Assembly: GCA_014155875.1 (NCBI GenBank)
Contig: JACEFZ010027086.1
Span: forward strand, 1-64,000
DNA from: Cepaea nemoralis
Lineage: Eukaryota > Mollusca > Gastropoda > Stylommatophora > Helicidae
DNA: 64,000 nucleotides
Direction: 5' to 3'
Shown here: piece by piece, positions 42,001-52,712 of the stretch
Layout of the letters: every line of letters begins with the position of its first letter
Numbering within the stretch: position 1 is the stretch's first letter
Notes under the pieces: generated by a model
Database searches by the model: none
What the model saw: the letters and a program-made list of their open reading frames with translations, nothing else
Told to the model about the DNA's origin: nothing
Translations under genes and position numbers: made by a program

Positions 42001-43165
42001 AGAGATAAACAATGCATTACTAAGTAAAGAGATAAACAATGCATTACTAAGTAAAGAGATAAACAATGCATTACTAAGTAAAGAGATAAACAATGCATAG
42101 CTAAGTAAAGTGATAAACAACACATAGCTAAGTAAAGGGATAAACAATGCATAGCTAAGTAAAGAGATAAACAATGCATTACTAAGTAAAGAGATAAACA
42201 ATGCATTACTAAGTAAAGAGATAAACAATGCATTACTAAGTAAAGAGATAAACAATGCATTACTAAGTAAAGAGATTAAACAACGCAAAGCTAGGCAAAG
42301 AGATAAACAATGCATAGCTAAGTAAAGAGATAAACAATGCATTACTAAGTAAAGAGATAAACAATGCATTACTAAGTAAAGAGATAAACAATGCATTACT
42401 AAGTAAAGAGATAAACAATGCATTACTAAGTAAAGAGATAAACAATGCATTACTAAGTAAAGAGATAAACAACGCAAAGCTAGGCAAAGAGATAAACAAT
42501 GCATAGCTAAGTAAAGAGATAAACAATGCATTACTAAGTAAAGAGATAAACAATGCATTACTAAGTAAAGAGATAAACAATGCATTACTAAGTAAAGAGA
42601 TAAACAACGCAAAGCTAGGCAAAGAGATAAACAATGCATAGCTAAGTAAAGAGATAAACAATGCATTACTAAGTAAAGAGATAAACAACGCAAAGCTAGG
42701 CAAAGAGATAAACAATGCATAGCTAAGTAAAGAGATAAACAATGCATTACTAAGTAAAGAGATAAACAACGCAAAGCTAGGCAAAGAGATAAACAATGCA
42801 TTACTAAGTAAAGAGATAAACAATGCATAGCTAAGTAAAGTGATAAACAACACATAGCTAAGTAAAGAGATAAACAACACATAGCTAAGTAAAGAGATAA
42901 ACAATGCATTACTAAGTAAAGAGATAAACAATGCATAGCTAAGTAAAGTGATAAACAACACATAGCTAAGTAAAGAGATAAACAACACATAGCTAAGTAA
43001 AGAGATAAACAATGCATTACTAAGTAAAGTGATAAACAATGCATAGCTAAGTAAAGAGATAAACAACACATAGCTAAGTAAAGAGATAAACAACACATAA
43101 CAAAGTAAAGAGATAAACAACATGTGTCTAGGTAAAGAAATAAACAACGCACAGATAGGTAAAGG
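39051..43165 (+). repeat. 27-bp minisatellite, about 150 units
   Basis: The unit contains AAAGAGATAAACAA and ATGCATTAC or ACGCAAAGC. Variant units (CTAGGC; AGTGATAAACAACACATAGC; AAAGGGATAAACAATGCATA) recur in blocks, so there is higher-order structure. A period divisible by three and lacking stops leaves two minus-strand frames open (41644-43152, 502 codons; also 39800-40738, 42263-43147 and others) that repeat MHCLSLYLV or NALFISLLS. Frames change at single-base indels near 40609, 40842, 41186, 41657 and 42276. I do not call these genes. Confidence 0.95.
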
Positions 43166-43261
43166 GATAGAGAACTAATAGGTTGTTGATAGTACAGAGA
43201 AGGATAACTACTGATAGCTTAACAACAGTTAAGATACCAGCGGAGACTGAATATATGAACA

Positions 43262-43385
43262 TGTAATACAGTTGTTCATGGCATGGACGAGACAGGAACA
43301 ATGAGCTGATCCATGACACTGGTGATCGAGTGAAATGGCGAGTCATGAACGCCCACGCTTTCCGGCATGGCACATGATTGATTGA
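43262..43385 (+). mobile_element. LINE-alpha 3' terminus
   Basis: GAGCTGATCCATGACACTGG, TGATCGAGTGAAATGGCGAG, AACGCCCACGCTTTCCGGCA and TGGCACATGATTGATTGA align with 37965-38045 and 57080-57170. The 5' side is lost and the minisatellite lies directly upstream. Confidence 0.75.
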
Positions 43386-44248
43386 ATACAGTTGTATTGG
43401 CCTGAGACTACAGGCTAAGAGCCGAATAACGTGGAACTAACTTTCCTTGCTGTTCTACGAGACTCCACTGAGCAGCTGGTCCTGATTGCCTTGACAATCA
43501 ACAACTCAGAACAGAAAAAAGAAGTATTTTTAGTGATTATCGATGCCCGTGTAATTAACGATGTCCTGGCCTAGTTATCAAATCTGCCATAGTCAAAATG
43601 ACGTATAATTATCTAGTCAGTCCACGTGAACACTTTCGACAAGACGGTATCGATTTCACATTTTCCTACCGGCTAATTCATTCCTTCTGTGTATTTGCAG
43701 ACAACTTCCCATGGACCCTTCATGTCCTGGTGATTCCGAATACGTCTAACAATTCACTTCTTGGAATCGACAAAGTAGTTACCAGGTCCGGAAGAGTACG
43801 TGTTTTGTGAATCTTTAAGCCCGACCTTGCTGCTTTCTTCTGTTCATGATGTTAGAATGGGCGTTTAATTTTCTTTTTTCCTTCTCTGTAAATGTCACGG
43901 AGACTGCTGTGAATGATAGCGTCCTTCGGTAATGTTGGTTAAAACACGGAAAAAAAAGTACTTGACGACAAAATACTCGATACAATGGCTGGAAAGTACA
44001 CGAAGGAAACTATTTATAAAGCAGACATGCGCAGATGTATTGGTGCAGGTATAAAGGAAGTGAAGGTAGCGGTGTTAAGCAAGTCATCTATGGAATAGAA
44101 TGTTCAGGAAGTTTCACGGCCAGTCTAAGGACTAAACTAACTTCGGTGATTATCTTTGAATATGTGAAATCGTAGCGATCTGCTCCAGACTGCATACGGT
44201 GTGACGGGATTGTGAAACATACTAAAGAAAAATAGATGAGAAGATACA
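43386..44248. other. Mostly unassigned; possible retroelement protease remnant
   Basis: The frame 43598-43810 contains PWTLHVLVIPNTSNNSLLGI followed by DKVVTRSG. This loosely recalls the region after the active site of LTR-retrotransposon aspartic proteases (VLxxxxNxLLGxDFL). No DTG/DSG active site, gag zinc knuckle or flanking LTR is visible, so the assignment is weak. The rest is unrecognised. Confidence 0.25.
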
Positions 44249-44288
44249 GAAGAAGAAGAAGAAGAAGAAGAAGAAGAAGAAGAAGAAG

Positions 44289-44319
<31 letters not shown>

Positions 44320-44450
44320 GAGGAACAAAAGAAGTAGCCTGAAGAATAAGAAGAAGAAATAAGAGAGGAGTCGGAGTAAAGGAAAGAGTTGTAGGAAGAG
44401 GAAAGAGAGTAGTAGTAGCAGTAGTAGCAGCAGTAGCAGCAGCAGCAGTT

Positions 44451-44545
<95 letters not shown>

Positions 44546-45175
44546 TGAAGAAGAAGAAGAAGAAGAAGAAGAAGAAGAAGAAGAAGAAGAAGAAGAAGAA
44601 GAAGAAGAAGAAGAAGAAGAATGGGAAGAAGGGGGGGGGAAGAAGAATAGGAAGAAGAATAAGAGGAGAAAGAAGAAAAGGAGGAAAGAGAGGAGGGGAA
44701 GTAGAGAAGGAGGAAGCAGAGGACGGGGAAGCAGAGAAAGAGGAAGCAGAGGAGAAGGAAGCAGAGGAGGAGGAAGGAGAGGAGAAGAAAGTTAAGGAGT
44801 ATGAAGGCGTTGAGGAGGAGGAGGATGGAGAGGTGGAGGAAGGGGAGAAGGAGGGAAGAAGGAAGGAGTTGAGGAGGAATGAGCTGAGGAGGATGAAAGA
44901 GAATAGAAGGAGGAAGGAGAAGAGGAGGAGGAATGAGAAGAGGAAGATGAAGGAGAAGAGGAGAAGAGAAGAGGAAGAGGAAGGAGATGAGGAGAAGGAG
45001 GAAGAGGAGGAGGAGGAAGACGAAGAGGAATAGGAGGAGGAAGAAGAAGAGGAAGAAAATGAGGAACGTGGGGAGTGAAATGAAGAAGAAGAAATAGGAA
45101 AGGAACTGGTTTAAAAGATGAAAACGAGATAGGAGGTGTGTGAGGAGTAGAAGAAAAAGCAGAAGAAATATTTCT
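44249..45175 (+). repeat. Purine-rich low-complexity tract with (AGA)n and (AGT)n
   Basis: (AGA)n at 44249-44318, (AGT)n with AGC variants at 44407-44545, (AGA)n at 44547-44620, then about 550 bp of interrupted GAGGAA/GAAGAA. Frames rich in Lys/Glu (plus) or Leu/Ser/Phe (minus, 366 codons at 44137-45237) follow from composition. Confidence 0.92.
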
Positions 45176-45890
45176 TTTGCTGACCGCTGACACTTCTCGT
45201 GTGCTTGATTAATGATGGTTTGACACAGCAGCCTCAACGTTTCTTTATGTCACTCATCCCGACAGAGGGCCAAGACGGTGAATCCACGGTGTGCCACCAC
45301 CCGGCTTTAGGATAACTTCATCTCCACACGCGCGTGCTTCTATCCTCCCGGCACGTGACTTTCTTGGTTGTCCAATCCGCTCGAGAGCGTGCTGCTGTAC
45401 AAAAGATTTACCTTGTCTCAATCTGTCTAAACTGCAGACACCCGTGTGTTCCTTATCTAAATGTCTAAAAACAACAAGGAAGCGAATGAAGCCATTCACC
45501 CGTTTGGTAGTGAATAGTGTATCTTTTTGGCCGTTCATGAACTACAACCAATTAATGTGAAATACACTGTCATTCACAAAAGTGAAGAGAATAACATCGT
45601 TTGAATTTCAATAGCCAAAACAAATAGTGTCTCTGGTTACTGTATTTAACTAAATTGTTTAGGAAATTCGAAACTGTAGCCATAAAACTTCTACAAACTC
45701 TGGCTCAAGTGGTCGTAAATTCGGTACCATCATTTGCTCTGACATGGGTTTGAAATAAAGCGGTAAATACTGAATACTAAAATTAGAAGCCGACATCACT
45801 GCACTAGGGACATACCATCACATACTCCGTCCCTCTCTTCAGAAGCCACAATAAATTGTCCATGCTGATTATTGCAAGTGATTAAACCTC
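45176..45890. other. Unassigned sequence
   Basis: No domain or repeat recognised. It is relatively GC-rich around 45240-45420 with several CpGs, but no gene structure is visible. Confidence 0.4.
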
Positions 45891-45891
45891 C

Positions 45892-46018
45892 GCCAGCTTT
45901 TCCTGTACACTTCGAGTATTATCCAGACATTATTCTCACTTCCTTCAGAGCCAGTTTTTCCTGTACACTTTGAGTATTATCCAGACATTATTCTCACTTC
46001 CTTCAGAGCCAGCTTTTC
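45892..46018 (+). repeat. 58-bp tandem duplication
   Basis: GCCAGCTTTTCCTGTACAC, CGAGTATTATCCAGACATTA and TTCTCACTTCCTTCAGA occur twice, starting near 45892 and 45950, with a partial third start at 46008. Confidence 0.92.
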
Positions 46019-46065
46019 CATATACAGATGTTCAGCTGCATTCTCCGCCCGATTCTAAAGAGCCT

Positions 46066-46330
46066 ACAATGGGAGTCTCTGTGGCGAAGTGGTCAAGCCG
46101 TTTGACTCGGGCTCCGAAGGTTGTGGGTTCGATTCCGGGCGGCGTCCTTCTGTTCACGAGTGCATGTTTTCGCAGACTCCTGAGGGTCGTCGCTGGAGCT
46201 ACGGAGTTCGTGCTTTGTGCAACTCTTTCCGCGCTGCAGAAAGAGACTGAGCCATATGGGATAAAACCCGGTGCAAAGAAGTCAAACCTGTCGATTTTTA
46301 AGCGACTAGACACCCATCACCTTTTTTTTT
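46066..46330 (+). mobile_element. SINE-B copy, best in the window
   Basis: The head GGGAGTCTCTGTGGCGAAGT (box A) and GTGGGTTCGATTCCGG (box B) are well kept. The body reads TCACGAGTGCATGTTTTCGC, GGTCGTCGCTGGAGCTACGG, AGTTCGTGCTTTGTGC, AGAAAGAGACTGAGCCATAT and GGATAAAACCCGGTGCAAAG, ending in a poly-T stretch. The head resembles a Leu/Ser-type tRNA 5' region but continues into the SINE body, so it is not a tRNA gene. Confidence 0.85.
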
Positions 46331-46554
46331 TAAAGCAGCTCTTCATCCAGAGGAGCTGCAGCGGATAATCTATCAGCCTGGTTATTGCCCCGCACACCTG
46401 CATTATAGACCAGCATTATGAAAGGTTTAGGCGGTAAATAAGGGAGTTGGTAACTCAACTTCACACAGCCATGAGCTATTTGTGCATATGCCGTCCTGGC
46501 TTTTCGCGTTCTGGATCTGGGATATATTATCGCTTCACTTTAGTATTTACTATC
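46331..46554. other. Unassigned sequence
   Basis: Nothing recognised. Confidence 0.4.
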
Positions 46555-46650
46555 TACAGACTTGTCCGTAACTTGGGGGCGTAAATTACATATACCACAG
46601 AAGTGAGAGTCGGTTCAGGGACACTGGTAACAGGGAAAGCTAACATAAAA
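46555..46650 (+). mobile_element. SINE-C fragment
   Basis: TAACTTGGGGGCGTAAATTA, CAGAAGTGAGAGTCGGTT and GACACTGGTAACAGGGAAAG match the middle of SINE-C. Head and tail are missing. Confidence 0.7.
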
Positions 46651-46654
46651 ATAA

Positions 46655-46745
46655 AAAAAGGAAGTTAGCTGCATGTCCTTTACAGGACGTTGCAGTAAAC
46701 CCTAGCATGTGTTTGCTATTTGTGATTTCTGACGACATTGCATTC
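46655..46745 (-). mobile_element. SINE-A 3' fragment
   Basis: The plus strand reads AGTTAGCTGCATGTCCTTTA, CAGGACGTTGCAGTAAACCC and GTTTGCTATTTGTGATTTC, the reverse complement of the SINE-A end. Confidence 0.75.
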
Positions 46746-46913
46746 TTGTCACACCCACACGTAAATATATTCAGGATACAGTAATCGCACTTGATAAGAG
46801 GTAGCAACAATTTGGTCTAAAAATTCATACATGAAATACAACCAGATATCCATTGGTGAAACCTCACGTCTAGAGGCAGAATCAAACACCTATTTGGGAA
46901 CTAGTGTATAATA

Positions 46914-46966
<53 letters not shown>
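46914..46966 (+). repeat. (AAT)n microsatellite
   Basis: About 17 AAT units. The minus-strand Ile run is an artefact. Confidence 0.95.
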
Positions 46967-46969
<3 letters not shown>

Positions 46970-47515
46970 GGGATACAGATAGAGATATTAAAATAAAAAT
47001 ACAAAAGGCAAGACGCGCTTGCTGAGCACGAAGAATTTTATGGAAGTCAAAAAGGGAGTTAAACCTAGCATCAAATTTAGAATTGTTAACTCCATTGTTG
47101 AATCGGTACAACTGTATGGGTCAGAAACATAGCGAACGACTACGAGAATTACTTATAAACTACAAACATTCAGTAGAAAATTGTATGGCAGAGTCACCAA
47201 TGTAGAGCTCATGGAGAGAACTAAGCAAATTTTAGTGAGCCAAAAGGCAAGACAAAGACGCTGGCCCTGAGAAAACCTGAGGACAATATAACTAGAAACC
47301 TTCTTGTCTGGAACCCACAAAGCAAACGAAATAAGCGGTGGACCTAAAAGAGCACCGGAGAAAAGAATTACAGACAGAGATGAATAATATCGGGAGACAT
47401 GGAAGGAGCTGCAGGACATAGCAAAATATAGGACCGCTTGGCGTGGTTTAGTTGGGGGGATGTGTCCTAGTGGGGAATACAATGCAGAAGAAGAAGACAG
47501 AGGAGCATCCATAAT
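46970..47515 (+). pseudogene. LINE-epsilon RT C-terminal fragment
   Basis: Frameshifted translation gives IRxKIQKARRAC, then a VLLYGSET-like block (VWVRN/GSET, about 47115), KLQTF-like, LLVWNPQSK, GEKNYRQR, then MEGAAGH and WRGLVGG-like and MCPSG near the end. A YGSETW / WNPQGKRxRGRP / WRGLVGGLCPS order is typical of one widespread invertebrate non-LTR family. It is about 180 codons of the original with at least six frame breaks. The AGAAGAAGAAGAC end may be its tail. Confidence 0.65.
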
Positions 47516-47839
47516 ATAAAACATATAAAGAAATCAAATGAATCCTGTTATACCTTATGAAATCCTCAGAAGAAATACATTTAATTGCATTAGCTAATAG
47601 CCCATATAAAATAGGCGAATAATTTCCGTTGCCAGTGGCTATTGCAAAGACCGAAATTATTCAAGAAACAAATTTGAGTCCAAAATAGGAAACATTTCAC
47701 TACTGCGTGAAGACGACTGCTAGCATTTAGCACTGACTAATTTGAGCAATTTATCGGAAATGTTAAAACAAAACCCTCTATATTTGCAAGTCAGTTTGAT
47801 GAAACAATGGGCATTACAAACGTCGCACAGTCTGGCGTA
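47516..47839. other. Unassigned sequence
   Basis: Nothing recognised. Confidence 0.4.
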
Positions 47840-47920
47840 TATAAAGTACTAGCTCACCCGGCCCGGCTTCGCACAGTCCCTGGTGGGATCTATCTGTATG
47901 TCTGTCTGTCTGCCTGTCTG

Positions 47921-47955
<35 letters not shown>

Positions 47956-47958
47956 GCC

Positions 47959-47991
<33 letters not shown>

Positions 47992-48077
47992 GACCCTGCC
48001 CGACTTCGCCCAGCCTCTGGTGGGGAGCATCTCATTTAATTCATATAAGTAGTCATATAAGCTCCCGTTCCCGACTG

Positions 48078-48113
<36 letters not shown>

Positions 48114-48835
48114 GACCCTGCCCGGCTTCGCCCAGCCTCTGGTGGGGAGCATCTCATTTAATTCATATAAGTAGTCATATAAGCTCCCGTTCCCGACTAT
48201 CTGTCTGTCTGTCTGTCTATCTATCTGACCCGGCGCGGCTTCGCCCAGCTCCTGGCGGGGAGCGTCTCATTAAATTCATATAACAAAAAAAAGTAACTTA
48301 AGAATGTCCTTCCACACACCATCCATTATTTTTAATGAAAACTGTTTTTAATCACCTACATGACTGTAGATAACTTCTTTTAACATAAAAAGATGAGTTA
48401 GAAAATTTTCACTATTTAAATAGATGCATTATTTTTATGAAAACTTTGAAAATGCCTTAAAGATTTTATCATTATTTGTTATAACTCATATGCCTGTAAA
48501 TAACTGTAGACAAAGAGTTTATAAATCTTTGAAAACAATGCAACAATCTATATATAAAATATATAGCAATGTTATTAAACGTTATGCCCCTTGAAATAAC
48601 TTTTCTTAAGTTAAGTCCCCTCGCTATATAGTAATGATAATTTAAATTTAAATATTAAATTTTAGTAAGTAAATAGCTGATTGTACACTAACAAACTATG
48701 ACAGTTGGCTGCACGAGAATGAAAAGAAAACAAGTAGAAAATTCCATCTCAGTCGGATGGACCGTTCGCGAACGCATAAAGAACGGACATACATACATAC
48801 ATCGTCTTTTATAGATATAGATTGTTACCATAATA
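47840..48835 (+). repeat. Dispersed element with CCCGGCTTCGC head and internal (TCTG)n
   Basis: It begins near AGTACTAGCTCACCCGGCCC. Three tandem blocks each join a (TCTG)n run to GACCCTGCCCGACTTCGCCC, AGCCTCTGGTGGGGAGC and TCATATAAGCTCCCGTTCCC (about 47990, 48112 and 48226). After about 450 bp of AT-rich interior it ends CGGACATACATACATACATC and TTTTATAGATATAGATT. The GCTGACCCGG-type head and ACATACATAC...TATAGAT end recall a common insect non-autonomous repeat type. That is from memory, so class is uncertain. Confidence 0.55.
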
Positions 48836-49425
48836 GTGATCCAGAACACATACTGTTTTGGTTGTGCAGGCCGTTAGATGGACGCACAACGTTTGAAGTC
48901 AGCATTTAGAAATGTAAATGGAATTTTCAATTATGTGTGCATGGACTGGACAAACTGTAGGATTACGTACCACCAGTACCTCTACAAGGACAGAATTCCA
49001 GTTAGGAAACGTAGAATGTAATGATAATCTTAATATCCTTTTAATAATGAACCTATTAATTTATTTCCTGGCATTATTCATTGACAGGAACCACTGGCTA
49101 ACGAAGTTTATGTAAATTCGTTTGTGATTCTACAAAATGAAGTCAAAGTAACGACTTCGTTAAAATACACGATAGGACCATCGCAGTTTGTGAGCTTAAA
49201 TGCACAGAATAATAGATGGCCAATCATTTCCTCTCTTAGCGGACGGCTAGCGCAGGCAGAGAGCCCTCCTTCAATTGCGCTCATGACATTATCGGCCTAA
49301 CCCCCTAACGATTATACCAACGCTCGCGTTAAAAATAAAAGTCCGGATACAGGAACCTAAGCATGTGTCTTTGAAGTGCTAGTACCATTACTCTTTGTAT
49401 CTTTGAATGTGTTCTAATGAAACTA
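48836..49425. other. Unassigned sequence
   Basis: Nothing recognised. Confidence 0.4.
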
Positions 49426-49690
49426 GCACACTATATACAACAATACGAAAGAGACAAACAGCTTTATGTGGTCATGTGATGAGAAGAGAGGCATTGCAGA
49501 ACATCGTGACAACTTGAAAGATCGAGGGGAAGAGAGGCAGAGGCAGACCAAGAGAAATGATGCTGGATGAATTGAGACGGTAGCATAGAGGAATATCCTC
49601 AGCAGAGTTGATCCAGAACACCAAAGACCGAGATCTGTGGAGAGCCATGAACGCCTACGCCAGCCGGCAGGGCACGTGAAGATGATCATG
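49426..49690 (+). pseudogene. LINE-alpha C-terminus and 3' end
   Basis: Frames read TIRKRQTALCGHVMRREALQ-like sequence, GKRGRGRPREMMLDELRR, SSAELIQNTKDRDLWRAMNA and YASRQGT before a stop, then AAGATGATCATG. This is the best-preserved copy of the LINE-alpha terminus and matches 23630-23890 closely. The upstream part is missing. Confidence 0.8.
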
Positions 49691-49949
49691 TTGATCCCTG
49701 AATGCACGGATTAATAAATAGCTAATCTAAACCTCCATTAGCGAACGATGAGCGCAGAAAACGAATCTTTCTCAGAGCGTGTTTATGGCACTATCTATTA
49801 ACTTGATGGGTTTTGATATAGATTCCGGAATTTAAAAAAGATATGAATGAAATGTCGCTCTGTTAATAACTACATGTTTTCAAAGTGAATATTGGTTGTA
49901 TAAATTAAGGTACCCATTCGCTGATCAGTTGGATTTCAATGTTGACGTC
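49691..49949. other. Unassigned sequence
   Basis: Nothing recognised. Confidence 0.4.
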
Positions 49950-50135
49950 TCGTCCTTAACGTGGGTACGTAAATTAAAAGTACATCAGAAGTGGGAGTGG
50001 ATTCATCTGATGGCAAAGGACACTGGCAACAAAGAAAGCTATCCCACACGCAAACATCAATCCAGTGCACTTCCTAGTTGTAGCAATTACTAGTTGTAGT
50101 AGCAGGTGTGTGGATTACGCTTGAGTTCAACATGA
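49950..50135 (+). mobile_element. SINE-C 3' part
   Basis: TCCTTAACGTGGGTACGTAA, CAGAAGTGGGAGTGGATTC, CCCACACGCAAACATCAATC and GCTTGAGTTCAACATGAGCG correspond to the body and 3' end of SINE-C. Confidence 0.75.
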
Positions 50136-51064
50136 GCGAACGATACCAATGATATTTGTCAGATCTATCTGGAGAAGCAAGCGAACTTAAGTCTGTGTCA
50201 TAGAATAACAACTATATTTGTTCACATAAAATCGAAAAATTCATATTTTCGTGAAACGAAAAGTTGTACATAAAACTAATCCCGACTCATATGAAATGTT
50301 AACATGTACCAACAATTATATTGCTAACAACTAGTACAATTTCTCTTGTGTTTGGAAAAAGAACTGGTACCTTGCCGTCTTGATAAACGATAGTTTGTAA
50401 AATGTTGTTATACTTCGCCATAGTCTGGACTTTAGAAAACGGTTTTTGTGGATATTTCATACTGGAATTAAACAATGAGTTAGGTAGGAGTTAAAGTCTA
50501 CTTGCAACAATAATATAGCAGATTAAATATGTCTGAAAACTCATGAAGAATTACAATGCTTTTTTGTCTTTCAGATCTTTAACTTTAGGATTTTCAAACG
50601 GTACCTTGAATACTTGTGGGCACGGTGTTAAAGCTGTATTCACAATACAGTCTGAGTATAGAAAGTTCTTCTGTTGTTTGCTATTTCTTGTTTGTGTAAA
50701 TCTGAATTCTCGGCATTGGCCGCTATTAACACAAAGTCGTCACAATACAGACACTGTATTGAGATGAATATTATAAAATATTAAGCCATGGATTATTCTT
50801 CCGCTACTTCGTTCCTCTTTCGAGGGAAATGCATCACACTTAGTTGTACACCGCAAAGGTCAAATGTGTCCGACTTCGGCAATCATTTGGGTAAGGATTG
50901 CTTCCTCCAGACAGATGCCATCCCAGCTAATGGACTGTCTACCATTGTTTTGACCTATTGTGTTGAAATAAACATTCACACCTAACTAGCTACATCTACT
51001 ACATATTGTCTCTGTAAGTTATTAATAAAATTTTGTTAGGTAATTATTTACTTCTATGATTCGT
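50136..51064. other. Unassigned AT-rich sequence
   Basis: Over 900 bp with no recognisable coding domain or repeat. Confidence 0.4.
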
Positions 51065-51580
51065 TACTGTTAGATTACAATTATCATCATCATCTTGTAC
51101 ACTGCCAACTGGCAGTAGGCGTTCATTTCTCTCCACAGATCTCGTTCCTCGGTGTTCTATATCAATTCTTTTGATGATATTCCTCAATGCCACTATCCCA
51201 TTCCATCCAGCACCATTTCTCTCGGTCTGCATCATTTCCAACTGATATTTCCAGTCGCCACAATGTTTTCCAATGCCTCATTTCTATCCACAAGACCAAA
51301 GAACGCTTTTTGTCTCTTTCTTAATGCTGTATATAATGTTCAACGTTGATTACCCTATTCCAGTTACTCTGGCTAGTTACTCTGGCAATCCAAGGTATTC
51401 ACAACATTCGTCCGAGGAACCTCATTCCCGTTACTTTTAACCTCTTCCTGATGTATTCATTCACATTCAGTGATTCACTGCCATGCAGCAAAGCAGGTTC
51501 TAGATAACATTGCAGGACTCTTATTCTTACATTCAATAATAGTGACTTGTTGCAGAAGGTACTTTACATTGTTTGACATG
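51065..51580 (-). pseudogene. LINE-alpha C-terminal fragment to 3' end
   Basis: The minus strand reads a decayed MLSRTCFAAWQ (in the place of VLNCYIEPVLMYG), NVVNTLDCQSN, then LYTALRKRQKAFFGLVDRNE, ALENIVATGNI, PREMVLDGMG, GISSKELI and EERDLWREMNAYCQLAV, followed by ATGATGATGATAA. It is another 5'-truncated copy in opposite orientation to most others. Confidence 0.8.
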
Positions 51581-51658
51581 CAGCGGCGTCGTCACTCCTA
51601 TTACTTATGACTAATTATTGTACAAAGTGTAGGAACCTATTCATTTGTATAACAGAGG

Positions 51659-51900
51659 GGAGTCTCTGTGACGAAATCGTTACGCAGCTTGCCTCGCTCC
51701 GAAGGTCGTGAGTTCGATTCCTGGCTACGTCGTTCGGTTCACGAATGCACTTTGCTATGATACTCTTATGGTCGTTGCTGAAGCTACGGAGTTAGTGCCT
51801 TGTGCGATGCTTTCGGCAGGCCGCCGTGCGGCAAGAGACCGAGCCGTATGGGATAAAACTTGGTGACAACTGGCAAGATTAGTTAGTTAGTTAGTTAGTC
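51659..51900 (+). mobile_element. SINE-B copy with (TTAG)n end
   Basis: GGGAGTCTCTGTGACGAAAT (box A region), GTGAGTTCGATTCC (box B), GAATGCACTTTGCTATG, GGTCGTTGCTGAAGCTACGG, AGAGACCGAGCCGTATGGGA and TAAAACTTGGTG are followed by TTAGTTAGTTAGTTAG. The tetranucleotide may belong to this SINE or to the minus-strand LINE that abuts it. Confidence 0.85.
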
Positions 51901-52225
51901 GACAGATCATCCTCATTGCACATCGAACCATTCAGTCCATAAGTTCTCGGATCCCCTCCTCAGCAAATCCTGTAGCGGCTAACGGTACCAGCTCTGTGTT
52001 GGTTTATAAATCTTCTTTGGCTTCCTGCGTAGTGTTCTTGTTTGGCCACCCATCTTTTAATTTGCTGTTCTCGCAGTCTGGCCATGGTTGTAGATTTACA
52101 GTCATCACTTGGTTCACGCAAAAGTCTTACTTCTCGTAGAGCATTCAGAATGTCAGCCTCGTCCATGGCGCGTCCGCCCGCCACATTAGCCATAACTTCG
52201 AGCTTGTCAGCCCGCTCATTTCCTT
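51901..52225 (-). pseudogene. LINE-delta RNase H C-terminus and 3' end
   Basis: The minus-strand frame 51960-52265 reads GNERADKLEVMANVAGGRAM, then DEADILNALREVRLLREPSD, TMARLREQQIKRWVAKQEHY and FINQHRAGTVSRYRIC. GNERAD contains the last catalytic Asp of the RNase H fold. The domain start is missing. The 3' end lies near 51900 beside a (CTAA)n run. It is related to 35176-36386 but keeps the Asp that copy lost. Confidence 0.75.
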
Positions 52226-52712
52226 GGTTGTGGAACAATCTTCCACAAGAAATCAAAGACACCACCTATCATTTTACATACAGACGTAACCTGTTTGAAC
52301 ACTACCTCAGGACAGACTACATTCCTCCATAAAAACAACAACAACAACAAAAACAACAACAACAACAAAGACAAAGACAATAATAATGATAAATTATCTC
52401 GAACGACAACTAGCCAGAAAACTTTCTCATATGTATGGTACGTTACGCCTTTCTTATGTATTTATAATGCCCATGGTAAACATTGCCTCAGTGATTCATG
52501 TATTACTGATTATTTTTCATGCGTTTTAATGCTTTTTGTTCTTTTTTTTTTTGTCCAAGATTTGCTTCATAAGCGATGTTGAATGAAAGATTGTATGAGA
52601 GGAAATAGAAAAGAAGGGCAGAATGTCCGACGGGCTTGCGTGCCCAGTTCTGACCCCTTTGAAAGTAAAGATTGTCTTTCGTTCGTTCGTTCGTTCGTTC
52701 GTTCGTACTTGT
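52226..52712 (+). mobile_element. LINE-gamma 3' end with (TTCG)n tail
   Basis: The frame reads LWNNLPQEIKDTTYHFTYRR, then EHYLRTDYIPP and a stop at 52330, the RT C-terminus also seen at 28915-29813. A 3' UTR follows with AACAACAAC tracts, then GAAGGGCAGAATGTCCGACG, GCTTGCGTGCCCAGTTCTG and CCCCTTTGAAAGTAAAG. It passes directly into (TTCG)n at about 52677-52706. The junction with the minus-strand LINE-delta is at about 52225. Confidence 0.85.

Noticed and set aside
41644..43152. 502-codon minus-strand frame of MHCLSLYLV repeats, and sister frames in the 27-bp array
   Set aside because: The unit length is a multiple of three and lacks stops, so two frames remain open. Indels shift between the two repeat peptides, and there is no non-repeat domain or start context.
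46066..46140. Candidate tRNA gene (also at 4240, 16609, 51660, 60040, 61200)
   Set aside because: Box A and box B are present, but acceptor and anticodon stems do not pair well by eye and each head continues into a SINE body or degraded sequence. They are tRNA-derived SINE heads.
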